The notes: generated by a model not told the origin, from the letters alone. 63,552 bases of DNA from 66-474 sp036279975 (GCA_036279975.1 DASURP010000013.1:1-63552); one strand, 5' to 3'. Counted from the stretch's first letter, positions 49,971-59,491 are shown. Program-made: numbers and translations.

Positions 49971-50599
49971 GGCCCGGGACCGGGGACCGGGGACCAGGGA
50001 CCGGGGGCGGGCCGGCGTTTGCGCTGGAGCCGGTGGTGCTCGAAAACGACACGGTCAGGCTGGAGCCGCTGGCGCTGGATCACGTCGCAGGCCTGGAGCA
50101 GGCCGCGGCCGACGGCGAACTCTGGAACCTGCGCGTCACCTACGTGCCTCCGCCGGGCGCGATGCAGGCCTACGTGGAGCAGGCGCTGGCGATGCAGGCG
50201 GATGGCGCAGCGTTGCCGTTCGCGGTGCGCGACAAGCGCGACGATGCGATCGTCGGCAGCACGCGCTATTACGATTTCAATCCCGGGGTGCCCCGGGTGT
50301 TGATCGGTTACACGTGGTACGCCGCCAGCCGCCAGCGCACCCGCGTCAACACCGCCTGCAAGCTGCTGCTGGTCGATCACGCGTTCGACCGGCTGGGCTG
50401 CGCGGCGGTCGGCTGGGAGACCGACATCCTCAACACCCGTTCGCAACGGGCGATCGAGCGCCTGGGTGCGCATCGCGATGGGGTGTTGCGCCAGCACAAG
50501 CGCCGCCACGATGGCACGATCCGCGACAGCGTGGAGTACTCGATCATCGCGGCGGAATGGCCGGCGCTGCGGTCGAAGCTCGCTGCGAAACTGCGTTAA
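49967..50599 (+). CDS. RimJ/RimL-type GNAT acetyltransferase
   Basis: The 210-residue protein is a GNAT_3-type acetyltransferase: VVLENDTVRLEPLALDHVAG, STRYYDFNPGVPRVLIGYTW, and the CoA/substrate end RSQRAIERLGAHRDGVLRQH. Such enzymes acetylate ribosomal or other N-termini, or small molecules; the substrate here is unknown. Its first 14 codons come from a GGGACCGGGG tandem repeat (encoding PGTGDRGPGTGG). The start ATG 49967 gives 4-nt overlap with the DUF465 gene, but a start within or after the repeat is possible. Confidence 0.85.
   Translation: MRPGTGDRGPGTGGGPAFALEPVVLENDTVRLEPLALDHVAGLEQAAADGELWNLRVTYVPPPGAMQAYVEQALAMQADGAALPFAVRDKRDDAIVGSTRYYDFNPGVPRVLIGYTWYAASRQRTRVNTACKLLLVDHAFDRLGCAAVGWETDILNTRSQRAIERLGAHRDGVLRQHKRRHDGTIRDSVEYSIIAAEWPALRSKLAAKLR
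49972..50012. repeat. GGGACCGGGG tandem repeat at the GNAT N-terminus
   Basis: About five degenerate copies of a 9-10 bp GGGACCGGG unit. Related tracts flank ntrC (27535-27550 and 27720-27750). They look like slippage-prone repeats sitting at gene edges. Confidence 0.6.
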
Positions 50600-50903
50600 A
50601 AAAACAGGCTCGTCCACTTCGCGGACCCAAGACGCCTTTGTCTGGTTTCGCTCGCCCCAGCGGCGAGCGAGCCACTTTCTGTTTCGGCAGAAAGTAGCCA
50701 AAGACCATTGCGCCTGTGGCGGCGATCCCGACAACATCCTGTTGTCTCGATTGCCCTTGCCGCGCGCCGGCGCGAACTCGTACATCCCTGTACTCGAACA
50801 TGCGCGCCTTGCTCGCGCGATCGTCTGCGCAGCTGCGGCACCGCCAACGGCGCCATTGGCGCTCCGGTATCGGCCATCCATGGCCTGCGTTCTGGTGGGC
50901 CAG
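50600..50903. repeat. Interspersed-repeat-like block between GNAT and plsB
   Basis: This 304-bp gap between convergent stops has no gene. It contains ACTTTCT-GTTTCGGC-AGAAAGT (about 50673-50694) followed by AGCCAAAGACC, a hairpin I recall as a core of repeat elements common in xanthomonads, and a GGCCATCCATGGCC palindrome at 50872-50885. The start TAAAAAAACAGGCTCG contains the GNAT stop. A small RNA or terminator role is possible but unproven. Confidence 0.5.
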
Positions 50904-53423
50904 CTATTCAGCCGGTTCCCCGGCCACCACATCGGGCGTGATCTTCATGATCGACTGGCGCACTTCGCGGGCCAGGATCACGCGCGCGTCGCGCGCGACG
51001 TCGTTGAGCACCGCGTCGAACTCGAGCTTGCCGTCGGCGTCGAGCCAGACGATGCGGAGCTCGCGCAGCTTCTGGATGAAGCCGCGGAACAGGCTCTTGT
51101 CGAAGAACTCCGGCGCGCTCTGCTGGTACAGCAGCGACAACCGCTGCGCCGCGAGTTGGCACAGGTTCTCGAGTTGCCCCGGGGTCAGGCTGCGCGGGCC
51201 GTTCTTCACCAGTGCCGCGATCGCGATGTAATAGCGTTCGAACGCCTGCAGCAGGCAGTGCGCCAGCAGACGCAGTTGGTAGGCATCGTCCTCGCGGCCC
51301 TCGGCCTGGTACAGCAGGCGGCCGTCGCTGCCGGTCGCCAGCAGGCCGCGTTCGACGAGGAAATCGATCAGGGCGTCGATGCGCACGGCGAAGCCGTCCC
51401 CATCCCACGGCAGGAACAATTCCGACTGGATGAACGGATATACCGCGCGGCCGAGGCGTTTCAGGGTTTCGCGCGCGATGCGGCGATTGTTGATGAAGCA
51501 GCACGCCACCCAGGCGCCGGCCGCGAACAGGTGCAGCACGTTGTTGCGGAAATACGAAAGCAGCACCGCCTTCTCGCCTTCGACCGCCAGTACGTCGCCC
51601 AGCGGGTGCTTGATGCGGTGGATCCAGCCCATCTGTTCGGCGTAAGCTACGATGCCGGCAGGCGCCATCGGGGTGACGGTGGTGCGCTCCGAATAGGGAA
51701 GCTCGCTCAGGATGGCCTTCATCAATTCCAGTTGCGCCAGCAGGTCCGCCTCGGCCAGCGCGTGGCGCGGCGAAGCCAGCAAGGCCAGCGCGACCAGGTT
51801 GATCGGGTTCACGTCGGCCGCGCGGTTGGTGTTGACCAGGATCTGTTCGCCCAGCCGGTCCAGCGCGTGGTTGAGCCATTCCGGCTTGCTGTCGGGGCCG
51901 TCCCCGGCGACGCGCCAGTCCGGGTTGGCCGCATCCAGCAGTGCGGTCAGCTCGATCGGCTCGCCGAAGTTCAGGGTCACGCGCCCGTAGTGCTGGCGCA
52001 GCGCCTTGCGTGCGCCGCGCAGCAGGCCCAGCCAGGACTCCTTTTCCTTCTTCTGGCCCGACAGCTCGCCGATGTAGGAGCGCCCTTCCATCAGCTTTTC
52101 GTAACCGATGTAGACCGGCTGGAACAACACCGGGCGGCGCGGCGTGCGCAGGAACGCGCGCACCGTCATCGACAGCAGGCCGAAGCGCGGCGCCAGCAGG
52201 CGTCCGGTGCGCGAACGGGTACCTTCGATGAAGTACTCGATCGGCACGCCGCGCTCGAGCAATTGCGCCATGTATTCCTTGAAGATCACCGAGTACAGCG
52301 CGTTGCCCTTGAAGCTGCGGCGCAGGAAGAACGCACCGCCGCGGCGCAGGAACGAGCCCAGCACCGGCAGGTTGAGGTTGACGCCGGCGGCGACGTGCGG
52401 CACCACCACGCCGCTGGTGTAGAGCTGGAAGGAAACCAGCACGTAATCGGCGTGGCTGCGGTGGCTGGGCACGTAGATCACCTCGTAGCCCGGCGCGATC
52501 GCGCGCAGGCTGTCGAAATGGTGCATCGCGATGCCGTCGTACAGCTTGTTCCAGAAATTGGAGAGCAGGAACGATACCGAGCGCACGAATGGCTGCGAAT
52601 AATCCGCGGCAATCTCGTCCATCAGTTTCTGCGCTTGCCGCCACGCCTTGGCGTGGGGAATGTTTTCCCGAGTCGCAGTCGCGGCAATCGCGGCGCGCAC
52701 GCTTTCCGCGCCCAGCACGGCGTCGGCCATCGTGCGCCGGTGCGACAGGTCGGGGCCGATCACCGCGGTGCGCACGCGCCGGAAGTGTACCCGCAGCACC
52801 CGCGCCAGCTTGCGCTGCAGGCGTTCGATGCGTTCGCCGGAGGACTCTTCGCGCAGGTCCTGGAGGGAAATCGGCGGCGAGAAGCGCACGATGGTGTCGC
52901 GTCCGTTCAGCAGCATCGCCAGCAGGCGCCTGAAGTGGCCGACCACCGCCCAGTTTTCGGAAAACAGCACGCTGAACCAGCCCGACTGCCGGCTGGGCGC
53001 GCGGCCCACGTAGATCGCCACCGGCATCAATTGCACGTTGCGCTCGGGCGCGGCTTCCAGCACGCGCAGCAACTGCCGGATCGTGCCCTGCGCGGCATGG
53101 TCGCGGCCGCGTCGCTGGAACCAGCCGCCGGTCCCGCGCATCGCGAACATCGCGCGCCGGCGCCGGCCCAGGCCCGGCACCCATGCGAGCGGGCTGGGCA
53201 TCCCGGCTTCGCGGCAGGCGCGCTCCAGGATCAGGCTGTCGGAAAAACCGTCGCGTTCGATCACATAGACCACGGCCGTGTCGGGCGCCAGCAGCGTCAC
53301 CGGCTCGGCCGGGTCGCGCTTGATCTTGATCCATGGCGCCAGCAGCGCGCCCCACAGCGCGCGCCACCAGCTGGCGTGGACCAGGGTGTCGCGGGACAGG
53401 GTTTCGGTCATGACGCGTGCCAT
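50904..53423 (-). CDS. plsB: Glycerol-3-phosphate 1-O-acyltransferase
   Basis: PlsB makes lysophosphatidic acid from glycerol-3-phosphate and acyl-CoA/ACP, the first step of phospholipid synthesis at the inner membrane. At 839 residues it is of the usual size. The acyltransferase blocks are VPSHRSHADYVL (block I, H-x4-D), GGAFFLRRSFKGNALYS (II), EYFIEGTRSRTGR (III) and PVLFQPVYIGYEKLMEG (IV). The C-terminal half is a helical region. The start ATG 53423 is nearly as good as one 12 bp in; neither has a clear ribosome site. It is convergent with the GNAT gene and downstream of a lipoprotein gene. Confidence 0.97.
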   Translation of the reverse strand: MARVMTETLSRDTLVHASWWRALWGALLAPWIKIKRDPAEPVTLLAPDTAVVYVIERDGFSDSLILERACREAGMPSPLAWVPGLGRRRRAMFAMRGTGGWFQRRGRDHAAQGTIRQLLRVLEAAPERNVQLMPVAIYVGRAPSRQSGWFSVLFSENWAVVGHFRRLLAMLLNGRDTIVRFSPPISLQDLREESSGERIERLQRKLARVLRVHFRRVRTAVIGPDLSHRRTMADAVLGAESVRAAIAATATRENIPHAKAWRQAQKLMDEIAADYSQPFVRSVSFLLSNFWNKLYDGIAMHHFDSLRAIAPGYEVIYVPSHRSHADYVLVSFQLYTSGVVVPHVAAGVNLNLPVLGSFLRRGGAFFLRRSFKGNALYSVIFKEYMAQLLERGVPIEYFIEGTRSRTGRLLAPRFGLLSMTVRAFLRTPRRPVLFQPVYIGYEKLMEGRSYIGELSGQKKEKESWLGLLRGARKALRQHYGRVTLNFGEPIELTALLDAANPDWRVAGDGPDSKPEWLNHALDRLGEQILVNTNRAADVNPINLVALALLASPRHALAEADLLAQLELMKAILSELPYSERTTVTPMAPAGIVAYAEQMGWIHRIKHPLGDVLAVEGEKAVLLSYFRNNVLHLFAAGAWVACCFINNRRIARETLKRLGRAVYPFIQSELFLPWDGDGFAVRIDALIDFLVERGLLATGSDGRLLYQAEGREDDAYQLRLLAHCLLQAFERYYIAIAALVKNGPRSLTPGQLENLCQLAAQRLSLLYQQSAPEFFDKSLFRGFIQKLRELRIVWLDADGKLEFDAVLNDVARDARVILAREVRQSIMKITPDVVAGEPAE

Positions 53424-53569
53424 CGGGTCGCTGTGCCGGGTTCAGGAGGCGGTCGAGGGGGGTGGCTGCGGATTTTCCCACATCCCCGCCCGAACCTCTG
53501 TTTGCAAGGGCTTGATCGGAGGCTCCAGGGCCACGATCCGCCGATTGGCCGCGTGTCGCCAGAAAAAAG

Positions 53570-54598
53570 TCAGGAACCCGAACCGGCCGGGGAGTGCGCT
53601 GACGCGGGCGGACTGGCGGGCGGCGGGCTGGAGGCCGGGGAGGCTGTCGCAGCGGGCAACACACTGGCGGCTGTCGCAACGCTGCCGCCGCCCGCCGCAG
53701 GTCCCGCAACGGTTGCTGTGGGGGCCGGATGGGCTTGCTGCCACGCAGCCAGCAACGCCGTGTCGTACCAGTGGCCGGCCTGTTTCTGCATCGGCCATTC
53801 GCCGGTCAGCGGCTGGCCCGCCAGGTTCATGTCGAGCTTGACCGTGGCGTGGGTGCCATCGTTCGCGACGGTGCTGACTTGCGCCCTGGTCAGGCTGCCG
53901 GCGAAGTCGAGGCCGTAAAGGCCCAGCAACTGCTCCAGTCCGTTCCAGATGATGCCGTAGTTGCGCATGGTCAGGGCGTAGTCCAGCGCGCGCCATTGCG
54001 GGAGGGTCTGCACGTGCAACTGCCGCGCGGTGGCGCACACCAGCGCGACGGCTTTTTCCGCCTTCTTCGGATCGCTGAAGTCGGTGGTGTCCACCCACGC
54101 GATCAGCGCCCCCAGCCCCTGCGTGGCCAGCGCCTTCTGGGTGGGGCCAAGCTGCGGGGAGGCCGCGATCATCTGTTTGCCGGCGGCTTCCAGGATGCCG
54201 CTGAAGATCGGCATCGACTCGCCGAGACCGCCGTGCAGTTTCGCGAGCTCGGGTTGCAGGCGCTTGGCCAGTTTGGCCTCGGCACCCGGTTCGGTCAGCA
54301 TCCGCATGATCTCGGCGAACTGCTTTTGCCGATCCGCCGAGGCGGGTTCCAATTGCCTGTGCGCCTGCTCCCACTCGCTGCGCCATTGTGCGTAGTCGGC
54401 GGGCGGCATGCGGTTCTTCACGAGCCCATCGAAATCGCCGGTCGCGGTCAGGTGCAGGTTGGTGGCGACGGCCTGTTCGGGCGTGGCGTTGCTCGGCGGC
54501 GGCACCTGGTGGCAGGCGGCCAGGACCAGGGCGAGGGCGGCGGCCAGCGCGGTCGCGGCGATGCAGTGGCGTTGACGGTGATGGCTTGCGGTAGGCAT
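53570..54598 (-). CDS. Putative lipoprotein of unknown function
   Basis: I do not recognise the family. The 342-residue protein has a lipobox (LVLAAC, Cys about 29) and a mature start CHQVPPPSNATPEQAVATNLH. A mostly helical Gln-rich body (RMPPADYAQWRSEWEQAHRQ then QKQFAEIMRMLTEPGAEAKL) is followed by a low-complexity Ala/Pro/Ser tail of about 60 residues ending AHSPAGSGS. The YALTMRNYGIIWNGLEQL-type segment and the sandwich-like region GTHATVKLDMNLAGQPLTGEW may be the folded core. It lies 38 bp downstream of pyrF and 146 bp upstream of plsB on the same strand. The outer-membrane location is inferred. Confidence 0.8.
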   Translation of the reverse strand: MPTASHHRQRHCIAATALAAALALVLAACHQVPPPSNATPEQAVATNLHLTATGDFDGLVKNRMPPADYAQWRSEWEQAHRQLEPASADRQKQFAEIMRMLTEPGAEAKLAKRLQPELAKLHGGLGESMPIFSGILEAAGKQMIAASPQLGPTQKALATQGLGALIAWVDTTDFSDPKKAEKAVALVCATARQLHVQTLPQWRALDYALTMRNYGIIWNGLEQLLGLYGLDFAGSLTRAQVSTVANDGTHATVKLDMNLAGQPLTGEWPMQKQAGHWYDTALLAAWQQAHPAPTATVAGPAAGGGSVATAASVLPAATASPASSPPPASPPASAHSPAGSGS

Positions 54599-54636
54599 GC
54601 GCGCGAGTGTGGCGAGCGCACGTCCGGGGCGCAAGC

Positions 54637-55350
54637 TCAAGCCAAAGCACGCTCGATTTGCCCGACCAGCGTTTCCGCTGCCGCGCGCGGATCGGCTGCA
54701 TGGCGGATGGGCCGGCCGACCACGATGTAGTCCGCGCCCTGAGCGAACGCGGTCGGCACGTCCACCGTGCGTTTCTGGTCGTCCCCGGCCGGACCGGCGG
54801 GCCGGATGCCGGGGCAGACGGCGAGCAGCTCCCGGCCCAGCGCCGCGCGCAGCGCGGGCAGGTCGGCGCCCGAGCACACCACGCCGTCGATGCCGGCGGC
54901 TTGCGCCAGCCGCGCGCGCTGGATCACCACCGCGGCGGGCTCGCCCGCAACCCCCAGCGCGGCGAGATCGGCGGCATCGTTGCTGGTCAACACGGTGACC
55001 GCGAGCAGTTGCAACGATCCCTTCGCCGTGGCCGCGGCCTCCAGCATCGCGCGGCTGTCGCAGTGGATGGTTGCGAAGGTGATCGGGTATTGCGCGAGGC
55101 TGCGCACCGCGCCGGCCACCGTGGCTGGCACGTCATGGAATTTCAGGTCGGTGAAGATCCGCTTGCCGCGGCGTGAGAGTTCGTCGAGCACCGCGAAATA
55201 TTCGCCGCCACCCAGCAGCTCCAGGCCGATCTTGTAGAACGTCACGGCATCGCCCAGCCGGTCCATCCAGGCGATGGCGGTGCTGCGGTCGGGTACGTCC
55301 AGCGCAAAGATCAGGCGGTCGCGGGCGGGGATGGCAAAGCGTGTCGGCAT
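54637..55350 (-). CDS. pyrF: Orotidine 5'-phosphate decarboxylase
   Basis: PyrF makes UMP from OMP. The 237-residue TIM-barrel protein has LIFALDVPDRSTAIAWMDRL, the catalytic tetrad segment DLKFHDVPATVAGAV (Asp/Lys/Asp), VTVLTSND, the phosphate gripper PGIRPAG, and VGRPIRHAADP. ATG 55350 is the family start; GTG 55362 is less likely. It is followed by a lipoprotein gene. It is divergent from the AI-2E family gene, the 85-bp gap holding both promoters. Confidence 0.97.
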   Translation of the reverse strand: MPTRFAIPARDRLIFALDVPDRSTAIAWMDRLGDAVTFYKIGLELLGGGEYFAVLDELSRRGKRIFTDLKFHDVPATVAGAVRSLAQYPITFATIHCDSRAMLEAAATAKGSLQLLAVTVLTSNDAADLAALGVAGEPAAVVIQRARLAQAAGIDGVVCSGADLPALRAALGRELLAVCPGIRPAGPAGDDQKRTVDVPTAFAQGADYIVVGRPIRHAADPRAAAETLVGQIERALA

Positions 55351-55435
55351 GCGGATATCCACGTGTGGCGTTGCATGATTTTACCGTCCCTTCGGCACTG
55401 GAGCCGGGCACGTCTTCCTGCCAGACTCGGCCGCC

Positions 55436-56464
55436 GTGAACGACATGTCGCACATTCCCGAACACGTTTCGCGCCATACCGCCATTGCGAGTTACGTGCT
55501 GGCGACCGTCGCGTTGCTGCTGCTGATGTTCCTGCACCTGTTGCCCGCGCTGATCGCGGGGCTGCTGGTGTTCGCGGTGGTCGACGCCCTGGCGCCATTG
55601 CTGGAACGCCGCTGGCCGGGCGGCTGGGCACGGCAATTGGTGGTGGGGGTGTTGGCGGTCGTGGTTGCCGGCCTGCTGGCATTGCTGATCCTTGGCGCGA
55701 TTGCTTTCTTCCGCGCCGAACTCGGCGACCCCAACACGCTGTTCGATCGCCTGATGCCGACCGTCGATCGCGCCCGTACGCAGCTTCCGGCCGTGGTCGT
55801 GGCGTATCTGCCGGTCAGTGCGGAGGATCTTCGCGCCACCGCCACGCAACTCGCGCGCGCGCATGCCGAGCAGCTGCAGGTTGCCGGCAAGGAAACCGTG
55901 CACGTGCTCGGCCGGATCCTGGTGGGGCTGGCGCTGGGTGCGCTGCTGGCGCTGGCCCACACCCGCCCGACGCGCAAGGACGGCCCGCTGCAGCGCGATC
56001 TGACCCGGCGCTCCATGCGCCTCACGCGGGCCTTCCACGACATCGTGTTCGCGCAGGCGCGCATCTCGGCGCTGAACACCCTCTTCACCGCGATCTTCCT
56101 GTTGGTCGCGTTGCCGCTGGCCGGCGTGCACCTGCCGTTCACCAAGACCCTGATCGCGATCACTTTCGTGGTCGGCCTGCTGCCGGTGATCGGCAACCTG
56201 ATTTCCAATACCCTGATCACGATCGTTGCGTTGTCCGTGTCGATGTGGGTCGCGCTGGGCGCGCTGGTCTTCCTGATCCTTATCCACAAGCTCGAGTATT
56301 TCCTCAACGCCAACATCGTCGGCAACCGCATCCACGCTCGCGCCTGGGAGATCCTGGTGGCGATGCTGGTGATGGAAGCCGCGTTCGGCCTGCCCGGCGT
56401 GGTCGCCGCGCCGATCTATTACGCGTATCTCAAGAGCGAGCTGACAGCCGCGAAGCTGATTTGA
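55436..56464 (+). CDS. AI-2E transporter family (PerM/TqsA-like) membrane protein
   Basis: This 342-residue membrane protein has about eight helices. It shows the family pattern: an N-terminal helix pair (SYVLATVALLLLMFLHLLPALIA), a long soluble segment (residues 95-160), then VFAQARISALNTLFTAIFLLV and the conserved C-terminus GLLPVIGNLISNTLITI, KLEYFLNANIVGNRIHA and FGLPGVVAAPIYYAYLK. Members include TqsA, an autoinducer-2 exporter, and Na+/H+ antiporters; the substrate here is unknown. The start is GTG 55436, with ATG 55445 as an alternative. Confidence 0.86.
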   Translation: MNDMSHIPEHVSRHTAIASYVLATVALLLLMFLHLLPALIAGLLVFAVVDALAPLLERRWPGGWARQLVVGVLAVVVAGLLALLILGAIAFFRAELGDPNTLFDRLMPTVDRARTQLPAVVVAYLPVSAEDLRATATQLARAHAEQLQVAGKETVHVLGRILVGLALGALLALAHTRPTRKDGPLQRDLTRRSMRLTRAFHDIVFAQARISALNTLFTAIFLLVALPLAGVHLPFTKTLIAITFVVGLLPVIGNLISNTLITIVALSVSMWVALGALVFLILIHKLEYFLNANIVGNRIHARAWEILVAMLVMEAAFGLPGVVAAPIYYAYLKSELTAAKLI

Positions 56465-56580
56465 TGGGGTGACGACACCGACATCCCCGTCTTCTTCCTC
56501 CCGCCCCCGCCAAAGCGGATTCGCCCGCCACCGAGGCGGGCGGAACCAAACCGAAAGCGCGCCGCTCTCCCAGTGAAAAA

Positions 56581-56640
56581 TGGATCCCGGCCCCGGACCC
56601 AGAGCGCTTCCGGGGCAGGCTCTGCGCCGGGATGACGACG
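56581..56640. repeat. REP-type repeat pair
   Basis: TGGATCCCGGCCCCGG at 56581 and GCCGGGATGACG at 56626 are inverted halves of the REP family at 6351, with a central GAGCGCTTC hairpin. The 56465-56732 gap holds this and the waaA -10 (TATACT, about 56699). Confidence 0.55.
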
Positions 56641-56732
56641 AGTTGGCATGCCCGCGCGCACCCGCACGCGGCGGCGGGCGAAACCGCGGCCCTGAAAGTT
56701 ATACTCGCCCGCTGCCGGCCCGATTGCGCGCC

Positions 56733-58043
56733 ATGCTGAGATTCCTGTACACCCTCGCGATGTATCTCGCCACGCCGGTGATCATCTGGCGGCTGGCGGC
56801 GCGCGGGTTCCGCTACCGTGGCTACTTCCGGCGCTGGCGCGAGCGGTTCGGGCGGTTTCCGGATCCGGGCCTGCATGGCTGCGTCTGGGTGCACGCTGTA
56901 TCGGTGGGCGAAGTCAACGCAGCGCTGCCGTTGATCATGGCGCTGAAGAGGCGCTACGCGCCGCGTGCGATCGTCGTGACCACGGTGACGCCGACCGGTT
57001 CCGAACGCGTGCGCAAGCTGTTCGGCGACGAAGTGTTCCACGTCTACTTGCCCTACGACCTGCCGCGCGCGGTGCGGCACTTCCTCGACCGCATCAGCCC
57101 GGACCTGGCGGTGGTCATGGAGACCGAGATCTGGCCGAACCTGTTCCACCAGTGCGGGCAGCGTGGGATTCCGTTGGCGGTGGTCAATGCGCGCCTGTCG
57201 GAACGCTCGCTGCGCAGTTACCGTCCGATCCGTCCATTGGTGCGCGGTGCGCTTGGCAACGTGGCGCTGATTGCGGCGCAGTCGCATGCCGATGCGCGCC
57301 GCTACTGCGTGCTCGGCGCGCCGCCCGACCGCGTGCACGTCTCCGGCAACCTCAAGTACGACATGCCCTTGCCGAAGGGGGCGCGCCAGCGTGGTGCGGA
57401 GTTGCGCGAAGGCTGGGGCGCCGGCCGTCCGGTCTGGATCGCGGCCAGCACCCACGAGGGCGAGGAACTGGCGGCGTTCGAAGCACATCTTGCGCTGCTC
57501 GCGCGCTTGCCGGACGCGCTGTTGCTGATCGCCGCGCGGCACCCGGAGCGGTTCCGCGCGGTCGAACACGCCGCCCGCAATCTCGGCTTTGCGGTGGCCA
57601 CGCACAGCGCGGGCGACGCGGGGCCCGGGACCCAGTGCCTGGTGATCGACGGGATGGGCGTGATGATGCGCTACTTCGCGGCGTGCGATCTCGCTTTCGT
57701 GGCGGGGACGCTGGTGCCGATCGGCGGCCACAACGTGCTGGAACCCGCGGCGCTGTCGAAGCCCGTGGTGGTCGGCCCGTACACCTTCAACATCGAGGAA
57801 ATCACCCGCAGCCTGATCGAAGCAGGGGGCGCGCGCCGGGTCGGTTCCGCAACGGAGCTGGGTCCGGCGGTGCTGGACCTGCTGCGCAATCCGGCGGAAC
57901 TCGCGCGGATGGGCGCTGCAGCGCACGCCGTGTGCGCGCGCGAACGCGGCGCGGCGCGGCGCACGATGGTGTTGTTGCGCAGGGCCTTCGCGCGCGCGCG
58001 CTATCGCAGGGAAGGCGCGCCGGTCACTGCAGCAGGGCGTTGA
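56733..58043 (+). CDS. waaA: 3-deoxy-D-manno-octulosonic acid (Kdo) transferase
   Basis: WaaA (KdtA) adds Kdo to lipid IVA, the first core sugar of LPS, using CMP-Kdo at the inner-membrane face. The 436-residue GT30 enzyme begins MLRFLYTLAMYLATPVIIWRL (a membrane anchor). It has VWVHAVSVGEVNAALPL, METEIWPNL, GNLKYDMPLPKG, VASTHEGEE-like IAASTHEGEE, and the GGHNVLEPAAL donor-site motif. The last 20 bp overlap the end of tolC on the other strand. ATG 56733 is the conserved start. Confidence 0.97.
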   Translation: MLRFLYTLAMYLATPVIIWRLAARGFRYRGYFRRWRERFGRFPDPGLHGCVWVHAVSVGEVNAALPLIMALKRRYAPRAIVVTTVTPTGSERVRKLFGDEVFHVYLPYDLPRAVRHFLDRISPDLAVVMETEIWPNLFHQCGQRGIPLAVVNARLSERSLRSYRPIRPLVRGALGNVALIAAQSHADARRYCVLGAPPDRVHVSGNLKYDMPLPKGARQRGAELREGWGAGRPVWIAASTHEGEELAAFEAHLALLARLPDALLLIAARHPERFRAVEHAARNLGFAVATHSAGDAGPGTQCLVIDGMGVMMRYFAACDLAFVAGTLVPIGGHNVLEPAALSKPVVVGPYTFNIEEITRSLIEAGGARRVGSATELGPAVLDLLRNPAELARMGAAAHAVCARERGAARRTMVLLRRAFARARYRREGAPVTAAGR

Positions 58044-59457
58044 CGGTTTCCAGGTCCTTGACCGACAGGGTGCCCGCGGCGAACTTGAGGTTGAGCTGGT
58101 TGATCACCAGCGCATGGCGCGCCTGCGAATAGTTGCTTTGCGCGAGGAAGTAATTCTGCTGCGCGATCAGCAGGTCGACGATGGTGCGGGTGCCGATCTG
58201 GTAGCCGGCCTGGGTGGCATCCAGCGCGGTCTTGGACGAAATCACCGCCTGTTTCTGCGCCTCCACCGAGCTGATCCCGGCCTTGATGGCGTTGAATGCA
58301 TTGCGGGTGTTGCTGACCACGCTGCGGCGATCCTGCTCCAGCACGTCCTGGGCCTGGTCGCGCTGCGCGATGTTCTGCTTGATGCGCGCATGGATGCCGC
58401 CGCCGGCGAACAGCGGGACGCTCAGCAGCAGTCCCACCGTGGTGTCGTTGCTGCGGCTGTCGGCGCGCAGGACCTGCTGGACGTTGGGCGGCAGCCCCGC
58501 CAGGTCACCCGTGGCGCCCGGGCCCCACGACGGGCGGCGCGAATAGCTGACCGAGGCGCCCAGCGTCGGCAGGCGCCCGGCACGGGCGGCGCTGAGGCCG
58601 TGTTGCGCGGATTCGACCAGTTCGCGTTGCGCCTCCAGCGACGGGTTGCTGGCCAGCGCCGTCTTGACCCAATCTTCCATGTCGTCGGGTTGCGGCGGCT
58701 GCATGGGCAGCTGGTCGGTGAGCGCCTCGAGCGTGCCGGGTTTCTGGCCGGTGATCTGGGCCAGCGCCTGGCGGTCGTTGAACACCGCGTTCTTCGCGGC
58801 GATGACCTGCGCCACGGCGGTATCGTGCTGGGCCTTCGCATCGACCACGTCGGTGATCGCGGCGAAGCCGACGTCGTACTTGGCCTGGGCCTGGTCGAGC
58901 TGCTTCTTCAACGCCTTCTCGTTGGCCTCGGCGAACTTCAGGTTGTCCTCGTCGGTCAGTACGGTGAAATACGCCTGCGCGACGCGCAGGATCAAGTCCT
59001 GCTGGGCCGCGACGTACTGGGATTCGCTGGCGCGGGCGCTGGCCTTGCCGGACCGCCACTGCTCGAACTTGCCGAGATCGAACAGCACCTGGTCGAGACC
59101 GACCGCCTCGGTGCGGGTGCGCCCCTGGCTGTGTCCGGTGGTGGAGAAGTATTGTTGGCCGGTCGTCGTTTGCGTCAGCAGGGTTTGGCCCGAGCTGCCG
59201 TGGCTGTCCTGGAAATTCACGCTGCCGTTGATCTGCGGCAGCAGCAGCGCGCGCGATTGCGCCGCGCCGGCTTCCCCGATCCGGCTTTGCGCCTCGGCCT
59301 GCTGCAGGAGGGGATCGGACGTGAGTGCCTGGCGATAGGCGTCCATCAGGTTTTCGGCGTGCGCACTGGCCGCATGCCCGCAGGCGAGCGCCAGCGCGGC
59401 GGCGAGGACGCCGGCGCGGAACTTGATGGAAGGACGGGGGGCGTTGCGTAGGCTCAT
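58024..59457 (-). CDS. tolC: TolC-family outer-membrane efflux channel
   Basis: TolC trimerises into an outer-membrane channel and periplasmic tunnel for efflux pumps and type I secretion. The 477-residue protein has a signal peptide (cleavage near ASAHAENL), the start DAYRQALTSDPLLQQAEAQ, coiled-coil segments (GKFEQWRSGKASARASE, AQAKYDVGFAAITDVVDA) and a second repeat with VEAQKQAVISSKTAL and ATQAGYQIGTRTIVDLL. AAGGATT precedes ATG 59457. It is downstream of pcm, as in other xanthomonads and pseudomonads, and a divergent TetR gene stands nearby. Confidence 0.95.
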   Translation of the reverse strand: MSLRNAPRPSIKFRAGVLAAALALACGHAASAHAENLMDAYRQALTSDPLLQQAEAQSRIGEAGAAQSRALLLPQINGSVNFQDSHGSSGQTLLTQTTTGQQYFSTTGHSQGRTRTEAVGLDQVLFDLGKFEQWRSGKASARASESQYVAAQQDLILRVAQAYFTVLTDEDNLKFAEANEKALKKQLDQAQAKYDVGFAAITDVVDAKAQHDTAVAQVIAAKNAVFNDRQALAQITGQKPGTLEALTDQLPMQPPQPDDMEDWVKTALASNPSLEAQRELVESAQHGLSAARAGRLPTLGASVSYSRRPSWGPGATGDLAGLPPNVQQVLRADSRSNDTTVGLLLSVPLFAGGGIHARIKQNIAQRDQAQDVLEQDRRSVVSNTRNAFNAIKAGISSVEAQKQAVISSKTALDATQAGYQIGTRTIVDLLIAQQNYFLAQSNYSQARHALVINQLNLKFAAGTLSVKDLETVNALLQ

Positions 59458-59491
59458 GCCGGGGAAATCCTTGGTCGGGCGCATGCCCGGT

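Noticed and set aside
50466..53918. A 1150-codon plus-strand open frame across plsB
   Set aside because: The minus strand carries unmistakable PlsB motifs; the plus frame is Arg/Ala/Gln-rich shadow sequence.
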